Below are positions 18,062-26,874 of a stretch of 64,000 bases of DNA, in pieces. Numbering within the stretch: the first letter of the stretch is position 1; each line of letters opens with the position of its first letter. The translations under genes were made by a program, and so were the position numbers. The notes below the pieces were generated by a model. The model was not told the origin of the DNA, ran no database searches, and was given only the letters and a program-made list of their open reading frames with translations. The stretch covers positions 992,001-1,056,000 of the forward strand of contig NZ_FPHO01000003.1 in NCBI RefSeq assembly GCF_900117455.1. The letters are read 5' to 3'. This DNA comes from Hyphomicrobium sp. CS1GBMeth3 (GTDB lineage Bacteria > Pseudomonadota > Alphaproteobacteria > Rhizobiales > Hyphomicrobiaceae).

Positions 18062-19339
18062 CTACTGCCAGGGAAGGCGCATTCCGCCAAACGACGAACG
18101 CTCGGCCGGTGCCTCCTGCGGCTGCGCCGGCTCGAGCACGTTGCCGCCGAAGGTCTGCAGCTCGAGTACCGCTAGCGACCGCTCTGAAATGCCATCGGCG
18201 CGGAACCGCAGCGCCCCATCGACGCCGGTAAAACCTGCCGGACGCGTCAGCGCCGCTGCCGTGAACCGCTGCCCCGGCTCCGCCGACGACAGCGTGATGG
18301 CGATGCTGACTGCATCGTAGGAGAGGCTCGCGAGTCGCGGCGGTACCTGCCCGAATGCGCGCGAGAACCGCTGCACGAAGTCCGTCCAGCCGTGCGGATC
18401 AGGACCGGGATACCATCCACCCACGAAGACCGGGCTGCGCCCCGCACTCGGAAAATCCCACGCGCCGGTGCCGATCAGCTGAAGGCGATCGCTGCGAATA
18501 CCAGCGTAGGTGAGGATCGGATCGAGCTGAGGCAACGCCGTCTCACCCGCCGCCACCAGCAATACGTCGATCGGCGTTGTGGAATCCCCACTCTGCTGCA
18601 CTTCGCCCGCAAGCGGCTGCACGGCCTCAAGCATGGCGTTGGCCTCGAGTGGGAAAGAAGTGACGGCCGCTACCGCACCTCCATTGCGCGCGACGGCCTC
18701 CTTGAATGGGGAAGCCACCACACGACCGTAGCCGTCATCCGGCACCAGAGCCGCGAAGCGCCGTTTCCCACGACCGGCCGCAAACGCGACGATGCGCTCG
18801 ACCTCCTGCTCCGGCAGCACGCCCATGAGATAGACGCCATCACCGGCGGCATTGCGGTCATTGGAGAAGCTGAGAACGGGCACCTTCGAGCCGCGCGCGA
18901 CAGCCGCCGCGGATTTCGCACCCTCGCCTGTGATCGGCCCGACGATGATTTCGGCTCCTTCGCCGATCGCCTCTTGCGCCGCCTGGCTCGCCCCCTGCGG
19001 CGTGCCCTTGTCGTCCTTGACGATGAGCTGCACAAGCGGATTGTTGAGATCGAGGAGTGCGAGCTCCGCCGCCTGCTTCAGGCCCTTGGCCGTCACCGTG
19101 TGAGAGCCGTAACCGGAGAGCGGAAGCAGGAGCCCGATACGAACCGGCTTCTTCGGCTGGCCAACGGCGCCCGGCTTTTCTTGCTCGGTGAACGCCGAGG
19201 TCACCCCTTCGGAGGCGCCGAAGTTCGTGGCGCAGGCCGCGACGAGCAGCGGCACCGCCGTTATCGCGCCGAGACGGCAGATCATGCGCGCTCGGCTCCG
19301 GACGCGTTGCGTCATCCGCGCAAGCCCGGTTTTGACCAT
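18062..19339 (-). CDS. LpoA-like penicillin-binding protein activator lipoprotein
   Basis: A 425-residue lipoprotein with a periplasmic substrate-binding-protein type I fold. From ATG 19339 the signal ends in a lipobox, LLVAAC, with Cys36 as the lipidated residue. The fold starts RIGLLLPLSGYGSHTVTAKG and continues with EIIVGPITGEGAKSAA. Sequence alone could suggest a branched-chain amino acid binding protein. Position next to, and divergent from, rsmI and yraN matches enteric yraL-yraM(lpoA)-yraN, so a role in activating a penicillin-binding protein is favoured. An upstream GTG at 19378 is less likely because AAGGGG precedes 19339. Confidence 0.82.
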   Translation of the reverse strand: MVKTGLARMTQRVRSRARMICRLGAITAVPLLVAACATNFGASEGVTSAFTEQEKPGAVGQPKKPVRIGLLLPLSGYGSHTVTAKGLKQAAELALLDLNNPLVQLIVKDDKGTPQGASQAAQEAIGEGAEIIVGPITGEGAKSAAAVARGSKVPVLSFSNDRNAAGDGVYLMGVLPEQEVERIVAFAAGRGKRRFAALVPDDGYGRVVASPFKEAVARNGGAVAAVTSFPLEANAMLEAVQPLAGEVQQSGDSTTPIDVLLVAAGETALPQLDPILTYAGIRSDRLQLIGTGAWDFPSAGRSPVFVGGWYPGPDPHGWTDFVQRFSRAFGQVPPRLASLSYDAVSIAITLSSAEPGQRFTAAALTRPAGFTGVDGALRFRADGISERSLAVLELQTFGGNVLEPAQPQEAPAERSSFGGMRLPWQ

Positions 19340-19609
19340 TTCAGCGGCCCCTTGCAGCCGGCACGAATAGGTCGTCACGCGGAAAGCCCCATGAGCAGAT
19401 TAGAGACACGCACACTAAATGGGCTTGCGGCCCCGGGCCCTCGTCATCATGAGATTGGTAACAAGGTCCCCCCGCGAGGGTGAAGTGAAATATGGAGGCC
19501 CGATCAATATCTCCTGGATTTTCACCAGGGCATGGAGTGAAAGAGAAGCTCCGCACCGGGGCGCCCCCGCCCGCCCTGGCGCGCCAGCTCCCCCACAAGA
19601 GGCCGAGAT

Positions 19610-20536
19610 ATGAGCAAGGAGTCTTCCGAGACCCGACAGCCTGACGCGTCAGCCATCACCGGTCGCGTCGCCTCGGAGATCGAGCGTCAGCTCCGCCTGC
19701 CGCTGGCCCCGGGGCTCTACCTCGTCGCAACGCCCATTGGTCATCTGGCCGATATGACAGTGCGCGCCATCGCCACGCTGGCGAACGCCGATGTGATTTA
19801 CTGCGAGGACACGCGCCACAGCCGCACGCTTCTCTCGCACTACGCGATCCACGTGCCGCTAAGGCCCTATCATGAGCATAACGCCGACGAGCAGCGGCCG
19901 CGCATTCTGCGAGAGTTGGCCGACGACCGGGCCGTAGCGCTGATCAGCGACGCGGGCACGCCGCTCGTCTCCGACCCTGGTTTCAAGCTCGTGCGAGAAT
20001 GTTGCGCGCTCGGTCATCAAGTGACGGCCATCCCTGGTCCCTCGGCCACGCTGACGGCACTGACCGTCGCCGGCTTGCCGACGGACGCCTTTTTTTTCGC
20101 GGGCTTCCTGCCGGCCAAGGAAGGCGCGCGAAGGTCTCGCCTTGCGGAACTCGCCGCCGTCCCCGGCACGCTGATTTTTTTCGAAGCCCCGACGCGGGCC
20201 GCCGCAACACTGACCGATCTCGCCACCGTGCTCGGAAAACGTGAAGCGGCCGTGGCCCGTGAGCTGACGAAGCTGCACGAGGAGGTCCGCCGCGGTCGTC
20301 TCCCCGATCTGGCCGACGCCCTTGCGACCGAGCCGCCGAAAGGCGAGATCGTGATCGTGGTCGGCCCGCCACAGCCCGCCGAGGTCGACGATACGATGAT
20401 CGAGATTGAACTCGCACCCGCACTCGAAAAACTGAGCCTGCGCGACGCCTCCCGCGTCGTGGCGGAAACGCTGAACGTCCCCAAGGCCCGGGTCTATGAC
20501 GTGGCCCTCGCCTTGAAGCGTCGCGCCGAGAGCTGA
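19610..20536 (+). CDS. rsmI: 16S rRNA (cytidine1402-2'-O)-methyltransferase
   Basis: A 308-residue SAM-dependent methyltransferase of the tetrapyrrole-methylase fold that modifies C1402 of 16S rRNA in the decoding centre. Family motifs are LYLVATPIGHLADMT, YCEDTRHSRTLLSHY, SDAGTPLVSDPGF and the C-terminal ARELTKLHEEVRRG. Length fits the family. yraN follows after six bases, and the lpoA-like gene is divergent. Confidence 0.95.
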   Translation: MSKESSETRQPDASAITGRVASEIERQLRLPLAPGLYLVATPIGHLADMTVRAIATLANADVIYCEDTRHSRTLLSHYAIHVPLRPYHEHNADEQRPRILRELADDRAVALISDAGTPLVSDPGFKLVRECCALGHQVTAIPGPSATLTALTVAGLPTDAFFFAGFLPAKEGARRSRLAELAAVPGTLIFFEAPTRAAATLTDLATVLGKREAAVARELTKLHEEVRRGRLPDLADALATEPPKGEIVIVVGPPQPAEVDDTMIEIELAPALEKLSLRDASRVVAETLNVPKARVYDVALALKRRAES

Positions 20537-20542
20537 ACTCTG

Positions 20543-20926
20543 ATGCCAAAGCGCCCGACCTCACCGAGCGACTGGGAGGCGGAGCGTCGTGCCCGTAACC
20601 GCGACGGCAGACGCGCGGAATGGATCGCCGCCGTCGCGCTCTCACTGCGCGGCTACCGCATTCTGGCACGGCGCGCCAAGACCCCGCTTGGCGAGATCGA
20701 TCTTATTGCCGTGCGGGGCCGACGCCTGGCGTTCGTGGAAGTCAAGCGCCGTGCAACGCGCGAGGCGGCGGAGGCCGCAATTAACCCAACCCAACGCGCC
20801 CGCATTCGCCGCGCCGCCGATCTCTGGCTCGCCCGTAATCCGCGCTATCAGGCCCACGAATTGGGCTTCGACATCCTGTTCCTGATCGGGCGCCGCTGGC
20901 CGCAATACCTCCCCAACGCCCTCTAG
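20543..20926 (+). CDS. yraN: YraN family (UPF0102) nuclease-fold protein
   Basis: A 127-residue protein of the YraN family, a minimal PD-(D/E)XK-like fold. Recognisable pieces are AEWIAAVALSLRGYRILARR, then TPLGEIDLIAVRGRRLAFVEVKRR, where Asp of EIDLIA and VEVK give the D...ExK pattern. The C-terminus has ELGFDILFL. Function is not established; involvement in DNA or peptidoglycan-linked processes has been suggested from neighbours. It is six bases after rsmI. Confidence 0.92.
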   Translation: MPKRPTSPSDWEAERRARNRDGRRAEWIAAVALSLRGYRILARRAKTPLGEIDLIAVRGRRLAFVEVKRRATREAAEAAINPTQRARIRRAADLWLARNPRYQAHELGFDILFLIGRRWPQYLPNAL

Positions 20927-21069
20927 AGCTTCCGAAAAGTCCCCTAGGGGCTGCACACGAACATGTGTGATTGCCAGGACTTCCCGTCCGCACCCGTGAT
21001 GAATTATACGCTACAGTGTTACATGGGGACCATGTGAAACCCGAACGAGGCACGTGGAGGAAACACACT

Positions 21070-21615
21070 ATGAGAAATTGGACTGCTGGCCTGATGCTGG
21101 CCACCGGGGCTTTGATGGTAGGAGCCGGGACGGCATCAGCCGCGAGCCTCGTCTCGGCCAAGAAGCTCGAGATCAACGTCGACGAGACAAAGACCGAGGA
21201 AGAGCGCCGGGCGCTCTGGGCCAAAGTCGGGGGATGGTGCGCGATCTCGGAATGGCACCCTGTCGTCGAGAAATGCGAGGAGAGCAAGGAGGGTGACGAC
21301 ACCTTCCGAACCCTGACGCTCAAGGACGGCGGCAAGATCAAGGAGAAGCTCGTCGATACCGGCAGCACGAGCTACCGCTACGAGATCATCGAGAGTCCCC
21401 TGCCGGTGAAGAATTACGAGGCGCAGTTCTCGGTCACGCCCGATGATGACGACCTCGACGAAATCAACGTCGGCTGGAGCGCCACCTACGATCCGGCCGA
21501 CGGCACCGACGCCAAGGAAGCCCGCAAGGTCATCGACGGCATCTTCAAGGACGGCATCGACGCCATCGAGGCAAAATACGGCAACTCGGACGACGATGAC
21601 GACGACAAGAAGTAG
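21070..21615 (+). CDS. Secreted SRPBCC-like protein
   Basis: A 181-residue protein with a signal peptide (MRNWTAGLMLATGALMVGAG, cleavage likely after TASA). The mature part resembles the START/SRPBCC polyketide-cyclase fold: a helix with ALWAKVGGWCAISEWHPVV, then strands with RTLTLKDGGKIKEKLV. The C-terminus is a striking acidic tail (NSDDDDDDKK). ATG 21070 is preceded by GTGGAGGAAACACACT, a strong ribosome-binding site. Ligand unknown. Confidence 0.72.
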   Translation: MRNWTAGLMLATGALMVGAGTASAASLVSAKKLEINVDETKTEEERRALWAKVGGWCAISEWHPVVEKCEESKEGDDTFRTLTLKDGGKIKEKLVDTGSTSYRYEIIESPLPVKNYEAQFSVTPDDDDLDEINVGWSATYDPADGTDAKEARKVIDGIFKDGIDAIEAKYGNSDDDDDDKK

Positions 21616-21653
21616 GATCGGCGCAAGCCGGCACGGTTGAGCTTCAAAATAAT

Positions 21654-21682
21654 GGGCACGGTTCCGAATCCGGACCGTGCCC
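21654..21682 (+). terminator. Probable terminator hairpin
   Basis: GGGCACGGT (21654-21662) pairs perfectly with ACCGTGCCC (21674-21682) across an 11-base loop, 38 bases after the stop of the secreted SRPBCC-like gene. Only a weak T-tail follows (TTCGATCT), so efficiency is uncertain. Confidence 0.5.
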
Positions 21683-21783
21683 TTCGATCTAATGGCCCCT
21701 AGAATAGCCGCTCGCGCGTCGCGAATGCAGCCGTCAAAGCTGCAACAGCAGAACAAGAACGAAGATATGGAGGAGGAAACCGG

Positions 21784-22443
21784 ATGAGCCGACTTTATGG
21801 CCCCCAGCATCGTGAGTTGCAGAATCACTTCGAAAGCCGCGCGATGGCCGACCGCATCGAGCTGATCGCGGCCAAGTCCGAGCTTGACGACATGGCGCGC
21901 GCCTTCATCGAAAGCCGGGACATGTTCTTCCTGTCGTCGGTCGACCACAACGGGCGGCCCACGGTTTCCTACAAAGGCGGCGACCCCGGCTTTGTGCGCG
22001 CGCTCGACTCCAGGACGCTCGCCTTTCCGAGCTACGACGGCAACGGCATGTACTATTCCGTCGGCAACATCGCCTCTAATCCCGAGATCGGCTGCCTCTT
22101 CATCGATTTCGAAAAACCGTTTCGACTGCGCCTGCAGGGCCGCGGCGAGCTGGTGAAGGATGGCCCCCTGATGGACCTGTTCCAGGAAGCCGAGCTTGTC
22201 GTCAAAGTCACCATCTCGGACGTCTGGATGAATTGCCCGCGCTACGTGCACCGCTACCGCAAGGAGGCGGCCTCCCGCTACGTGCCGCGCGTCGACGCCG
22301 CAACGCCGCTCTGCGAATGGAAGCGGATCGATGGCCTGCAGGACATTCTGCGCCCGCACGAGCTGGCGGCCGTAGAGAAAGCAGGCACCATTACCGAGGA
22401 GGAATGGATGGGCCGCGTTGCGACGGGCGACGAGAAAGCCTGA
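21784..22443 (+). CDS. Pyridoxamine 5'-phosphate oxidase family flavoprotein
   Basis: A 219-residue split-barrel FMN-binding protein of the PNPOx-like superfamily. Seen are FFLSSVDHNGRPTVSYKGGDPGFVR, the strand TLAFPSYDGNGMYYSVGN and CLFIDFEKPFRLRLQG. This subgroup (PPOX class) is larger than classical PdxH and lacks its C-terminal motif, so vitamin B6 oxidation should not be assumed; reduction of F420, flavin or haem-type substrates is equally possible. GGAGGAAACCGG precedes ATG 21784. Confidence 0.8.
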   Translation: MSRLYGPQHRELQNHFESRAMADRIELIAAKSELDDMARAFIESRDMFFLSSVDHNGRPTVSYKGGDPGFVRALDSRTLAFPSYDGNGMYYSVGNIASNPEIGCLFIDFEKPFRLRLQGRGELVKDGPLMDLFQEAELVVKVTISDVWMNCPRYVHRYRKEAASRYVPRVDAATPLCEWKRIDGLQDILRPHELAAVEKAGTITEEEWMGRVATGDEKA

Positions 22444-22583
22444 CCGCCGTCACCTCGCTTAACCCGCGCCAGTCACGGACCGTCAATATTAACAAGCACT
22501 TGTGCGGCGCACCGGTTGCGCCAGCAAGGACTCTGGTTGGCGAGCCCGCTATGATCCTTCGCGTCGGGTCATGGAGTTCGATC

Positions 22584-22967
22584 ATGCGTGGGATGTCCCG
22601 CTTCGCCGTATACGGCCTGTTGACCGCTACGGTCATCGTCTCGAATGCAGGCAGCCTGACCGCCGCCCCGTTGTCGGCCGCAGCGACCGTCTCAAACTCC
22701 GACACGCTGCGGATCGATGTCGGCAGGCGCTGGTACCGCGGCTACAAGGACGACTTCTACTACCCGCCGGAATATTACCTGCCACCTCCCCCACGGGTGC
22801 GCGTTTACCGCTACGAGCCGCCGCCGGTCGTCGTCTACGAGCCACCGGTTTACGGCTGGATCGCGCTCCCACCGCCCCCTTCGAGCTGCGGCAAGTACCG
22901 CTACTGGAACGGCGACCGCTGCGCGGACGCGCGCTATGATCCACCTTATATCGGGCCGCGCTGGTAG
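22584..22967 (+). CDS. Secreted Tyr/Pro-rich hypothetical protein
   Basis: A 127-residue product with a signal peptide ending around TAAPLSAAA. The mature region is rich in Tyr, Pro and Arg (repeated Pro runs and RVYRYEPP-like segments) and ends with two cysteines in SSCGKYRYWNGDRCADARY. This pattern is common in small envelope proteins of Hyphomicrobiales; no function is known. An ATG at 22593 (MSRFAV) is an alternative start. Confidence 0.65.
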   Translation: MRGMSRFAVYGLLTATVIVSNAGSLTAAPLSAAATVSNSDTLRIDVGRRWYRGYKDDFYYPPEYYLPPPPRVRVYRYEPPPVVVYEPPVYGWIALPPPPSSCGKYRYWNGDRCADARYDPPYIGPRW

Positions 22968-23030
22968 CACCCCCTCGCTCATCCTATGATTGTCTCGCAA
23001 CCCTCTCGGCACGAGATAGAGGTCGCGAAG

Positions 23031-23786
23031 ATGTCACCGCTCTTGGTCTCCGCCTTCGTCCTCGCATGTACGTTCGGCGCCACGCTCTTGGCCGTCCTCG
23101 CGGCTCGCCTCCTTCCGACGGGACATCTGACCGGAGCTTCCAAGGAGACCATTCATGCCATTATGGGCATCATGGCGCTGCTTGCGGCCGTCGTGCTCGG
23201 CCTCCTCATCTATTCCGCCAAGACCTCGTTCGACACGAAGGACACGGAATTCAGGCACGCATCCGCAAAGGTCGTTCTTCTCGACCGCGTGCTGGCCCAT
23301 TACGGACCCGACGCCGGGCCGGCGCGCGGGCATCTGCGCGAGGCGGTGCAGAGGAAGCTTGCCGCGCTCAATCCGAAAGCGCTCCCCGCCGATCATGGCA
23401 GCGAGGCGACGTTCGTTGCCATTGAAGCCATCCAGGACGAGATTCGGGGCTTTCAACCGACCACCGATGCACAGCGTTGGCTCAAAGACCGCGCCCTCGC
23501 CGTGAGCAGTGACATCGCCGAGGCACGTTGGTTCCTGCTCGACGACCTGGACAGCACGATGCCCATGCCGTTCCTCGTGGTGCTGGTGTTCTGGCTGGCC
23601 CTGATCTTTTTCTCCCATGGCCTCTTCGCGCCACCCAATGTCACGGTGTTGTCGCTCATGCTTTTTTGCGCCGTGTCGCTGTCGGCCGCCATTTACCTCA
23701 TGCTCGAGATGAACAATTCGCTCGAAGGGCCTATTTCCATCTCGACTGAACCCCTCGGCAGGGCACTCGAGAGGCTTGGAAGGTAG
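23031..23786 (+). CDS. DUF4239 (bestrophin-like) membrane protein
   Basis: A 251-residue membrane protein with two N-terminal hydrophobic segments and a C-terminal pair (FLVVLVFWLALIFFSHGLF and VLSLMLFCAVSLSAAIYL). The motif around FSHGLFAPPNVTV fits the DUF4239 family. The central part is soluble and helical. ATG 23031 has AGAGG eight bases upstream and is preferred over ATG 22986, which lacks a site and would add 15 residues. Role unknown; channel activity is only an analogy. Confidence 0.7.
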   Translation: MSPLLVSAFVLACTFGATLLAVLAARLLPTGHLTGASKETIHAIMGIMALLAAVVLGLLIYSAKTSFDTKDTEFRHASAKVVLLDRVLAHYGPDAGPARGHLREAVQRKLAALNPKALPADHGSEATFVAIEAIQDEIRGFQPTTDAQRWLKDRALAVSSDIAEARWFLLDDLDSTMPMPFLVVLVFWLALIFFSHGLFAPPNVTVLSLMLFCAVSLSAAIYLMLEMNNSLEGPISISTEPLGRALERLGR

Positions 23787-23921
23787 GGGCCGGACAGCAG
23801 TAATCTGACCGCAGGAGAGCAATGAGGGTAGCAGGGGAAAGAAACGACGGCATAGTCGCTTGCTACTCTTCACCCGTCTCGTGCTAAGCCTCAGCGCGGT
23901 TGCCATTTTCGAGAGCCCCAC

Positions 23922-24875
23922 ATGCCCCTGCGCGTAGCCTTCCAGATGGACCCCATCGAGCGGATCGACATCCGCGGCGACAGCACGTTCGCGATCCTGC
24001 TCGAGGCCGAGCGGCGCGGGCACGAGAGCTTCTACTACACACCTCAGAACCTGGCCCTCGACGGCCGCGACCTGATCGCCGCCGGTCACGCACTGAGCGT
24101 GATCGACAAGGTCGGCGACCATTATCGCTTGGGCCGCCACAGCCGGGAGAACCTCGCCGACTGGGACGTGGTGCTCTTGCGCCAGGACCCGCCGTTCGAC
24201 ATGGCCTACATCACGACCACACACCTGCTCGAGCGCATCCACCCCAGGACGCTGGTGGTCAACAACCCGGCGCACGTGCGCAACGCCCCCGAAAAAATCT
24301 TCGTCCTCGACTTTCTCGACCTGATGCCAGCGACGCTGGTCACGCGATCGCTCGACGACGTGCTGGCCTTCCGCCGCACCCACAAGGACATCATCCTGAA
24401 GCCGCTCTACGGCAACGGCGGCGCCAGCGTCTTCCGCATCCGCCCCGAGGACACCAACCTCGGCGCGCTGGTGGAGTTGTTCCAGACCGTCTTCCGCGAG
24501 CCCTTCATGGTGCAGGAATACCGCCCAGAGGTGCGCGAAGGCGACAAGCGCATCATCCTCGTCGACGGCGAGATCGCTGGCGCCATCAACCGCGTGCCGG
24601 CCGAGGGCGAGACACGCTCCAACCTGCACGTCGGCGGTACCGCCGCGAAGACGGAGCTGACCGACCGCGAGCGCGAGATCTGCACCCGCTTGGGCCCGGA
24701 GCTGAAGCGACGCGGCCTGCTGTTCACCGGCATCGACGTCATCGGCGGCTACCTGACCGAGATCAACGTCACCTCGCCGACCGGCATCCGCCAGGTGAAA
24801 GCCTTCGGCGGCCCCGACATCGCGGCCCTGATCTGGGATGCCATCGAAGCCAAGGTCGCCGCGAAGGCGGCATAG
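23922..24875 (+). CDS. gshB: Glutathione synthetase
   Basis: A 317-residue ATP-grasp enzyme that joins gamma-glutamylcysteine and glycine. It starts [20 protein letters not shown], typical for GshB. Other features are [19 protein letters not shown], the ATP-grasp piece [16 protein letters not shown] and the metal-binding [19 protein letters not shown]. Length matches the family. It lies in the conserved rsmI-yraN-gshB neighbourhood, here separated by four additional genes. Confidence 0.96.
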   Translation: MPLRVAFQMDPIERIDIRGDSTFAILLEAERRGHESFYYTPQNLALDGRDLIAAGHALSVIDKVGDHYRLGRHSRENLADWDVVLLRQDPPFDMAYITTTHLLERIHPRTLVVNNPAHVRNAPEKIFVLDFLDLMPATLVTRSLDDVLAFRRTHKDIILKPLYGNGGASVFRIRPEDTNLGALVELFQTVFREPFMVQEYRPEVREGDKRIILVDGEIAGAINRVPAEGETRSNLHVGGTAAKTELTDREREICTRLGPELKRRGLLFTGIDVIGGYLTEINVTSPTGIRQVKAFGGPDIAALIWDAIEAKVAAKAA

Positions 24876-25109
24876 GGCGAAAAACTGATCTGCGTCAGAT
24901 TTTTATCCGTCGGCGGGCGGCGCGAGCGACGATAGGACCTCGCCTCGCCGGCCGCGAACCGGTGTAGAAGAGCGCAAGCCACCGCAAACTTGCGACGGTG
25001 ACCGCCGACGATCCGACAGGGATCCGCCTCTCGCCGCACGCCAGAAGCGCCTCCTCGGTCTCACCTACGCCGACGATCCCGCCGCTCCTTGTCAAAGGAG
25101 ACGGAGTGA

Positions 25110-26834
25110 ATGGATGTGCCCGCGCACAATCCCCTGAAACCCCTGCCGCCGACGTTCCGCGAGCTGTTCACGCCAAAGCTCGTCACACTGCTCCGGGAGG
25201 GCTACCGCGCCCGCGATTTCACGGCCGACGCCTTTGCCGGCCTGACCGTCGCCATCGTCGCGCTGCCGCTCGCGATGGCCATCGCGGTCGCCTCGGGGCT
25301 GTCGCCCGAAAAGGGACTGTACACGGCCATCATCGGCGGCTTCCTGATCTCTGCGCTCGGCGGTAGCCGATTCCAGATCGGGGGACCCGCAGGCGCTTTC
25401 ATCGTGCTGATCGCCGCCATCGTCGAGCGCCACGGCTACGACGGCCTCGTGCTGGCAACCGCCATGGCCGGGCTGATGATGACGGCGGCCGGATTCCTAA
25501 GGCTCGGCACCTACGTCAAATACATCCCCCTCCCGGTTACGATCGGCTTCACGGCGGGCATCGCCGTTATCATTCTGGCCAGCCAGCTCAAGGAGCTTCT
25601 CGGCCTCGACATGACCAAGGAGCCGTCCGCGCTGGCGCCGAAGCTCGCCGCAATATGGGACGCGCTTGGCACCATAAACCCAGCGGCTCTCGCGGTTTCA
25701 ATCGGCTCCGTCGCGATCATCGTAGGCCTGCGGCGCTTCCGTCCGCGGTGGCCCGGCATGCTGATTGCCGTCACCGGAACGGCGGCCTTCGTCGCGGCTG
25801 TTGGGCTCGACGTCGCCACCATCGGTTCGCGCTTCGGCGACGTCCCCCGCACGCTGCCGCTGCCATCATTGCCGGAGTTCGATCTGGCCAAGGTCCGCGC
25901 CGTGTTCCCGGACGCGCTTGCCATCGCCTTGCTGGGTGCCATCGAAAGCCTGCTCTCGGCCGTCGTCGCCGACGGCATGAGCGGCCGCAAGCACCGATCG
26001 AACTGCGAGCTGGTGGCCCAAGGCGTGGCCAACGTCGCCTCAGTCACCTTCGGCGGCATGTGCGCAACCGGCACCATTGCCCGCACCGCGACCAACGTGC
26101 GCGCCGGTGCCATCAGTCCCGTTTCGGGGATGCTGCACGCGGTTTATCTGCTGCTCTTCCTGCTCGTGGCCGCGCCGCTCGCAGCCTACGTGCCGCTCGC
26201 GAGCCTCGGCGGCGTGCTTGTCGTCGTGGCCTGGAACATGGCGGAGAAGGAAGAGTTCGCGGGTCTGCTACGAGCCTCGTGGGGCGACGCGACCGTGCTC
26301 ATGGTCACGTTCCTGCTCACGATCTTCGAGGATCTCACCATCGCCATTGCCGTTGGCGTGACTCTCGGCGCCTTCCTCTTCATGCACCGCATGGCCGAGA
26401 ACGTGGAAGTCGCGACCGGCAGTCATCTCGTTGCCGAGGATGAGGCAGACGCAACCGGCGCCGAGCGCACCGGCTACGAGCCCGCGCAATACGGCAGCGA
26501 TGTCGTCGTCTACCGCATCTCGGGCGCCTTCTTTTTCGCAGCGACAGCCTCCGTCCACAGCGCCTTGGACCGTATCGGCGAACGTCCGCGCGTATTCATC
26601 CTCGATTTTTCGGATGTACCGCTCGTGGACAGTACAGCGGCAAAATCCCTCGAAGGCTTCGCCCGCAAACTAGAGCGTGCCGGGACGCACGTGTATTTCG
26701 CCGCGGCACGCCGCTCCGTACGTCGTACGCTCGCGCGTGCCGGCCTGCGCCCGCCCCTCGTCGCTTACACTCCGTCGGTCATAGAGGCACTAAAGATGGC
26801 GCAGGTCGAGTCCGCTCCGAGGTCAGCGCCGTAA
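25110..26834 (+). CDS. SulP family inorganic anion transporter with STAS domain
   Basis: A 574-residue transporter. The membrane part has about a dozen hydrophobic segments; signature pieces are ALPLAMAIAVASGLSPEKGL and GGPAGAFIVLIAAIV. A C-terminal cytoplasmic STAS domain, about 460-560, carries VFILDFSDVPLVDSTAAKSL. Substrates in this family include sulfate, bicarbonate and dicarboxylates and cannot be told apart here. No carbonic anhydrase gene is next to it. The start at ATG 25110 fits the conserved N-terminus. Confidence 0.9.
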   Translation: MDVPAHNPLKPLPPTFRELFTPKLVTLLREGYRARDFTADAFAGLTVAIVALPLAMAIAVASGLSPEKGLYTAIIGGFLISALGGSRFQIGGPAGAFIVLIAAIVERHGYDGLVLATAMAGLMMTAAGFLRLGTYVKYIPLPVTIGFTAGIAVIILASQLKELLGLDMTKEPSALAPKLAAIWDALGTINPAALAVSIGSVAIIVGLRRFRPRWPGMLIAVTGTAAFVAAVGLDVATIGSRFGDVPRTLPLPSLPEFDLAKVRAVFPDALAIALLGAIESLLSAVVADGMSGRKHRSNCELVAQGVANVASVTFGGMCATGTIARTATNVRAGAISPVSGMLHAVYLLLFLLVAAPLAAYVPLASLGGVLVVVAWNMAEKEEFAGLLRASWGDATVLMVTFLLTIFEDLTIAIAVGVTLGAFLFMHRMAENVEVATGSHLVAEDEADATGAERTGYEPAQYGSDVVVYRISGAFFFAATASVHSALDRIGERPRVFILDFSDVPLVDSTAAKSLEGFARKLERAGTHVYFAAARRSVRRTLARAGLRPPLVAYTPSVIEALKMAQVESAPRSAP

Positions 26835-26874
26835 GCACGCTTGAACCTAGCCTGCCCGCTGTTCCACCGCACCA

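Noticed and set aside
23034..24629. A 531-codon minus-strand frame opposite the DUF4239 and gshB genes
   Set aside because: It runs through two recognised plus-strand genes and their gap and has no family features.
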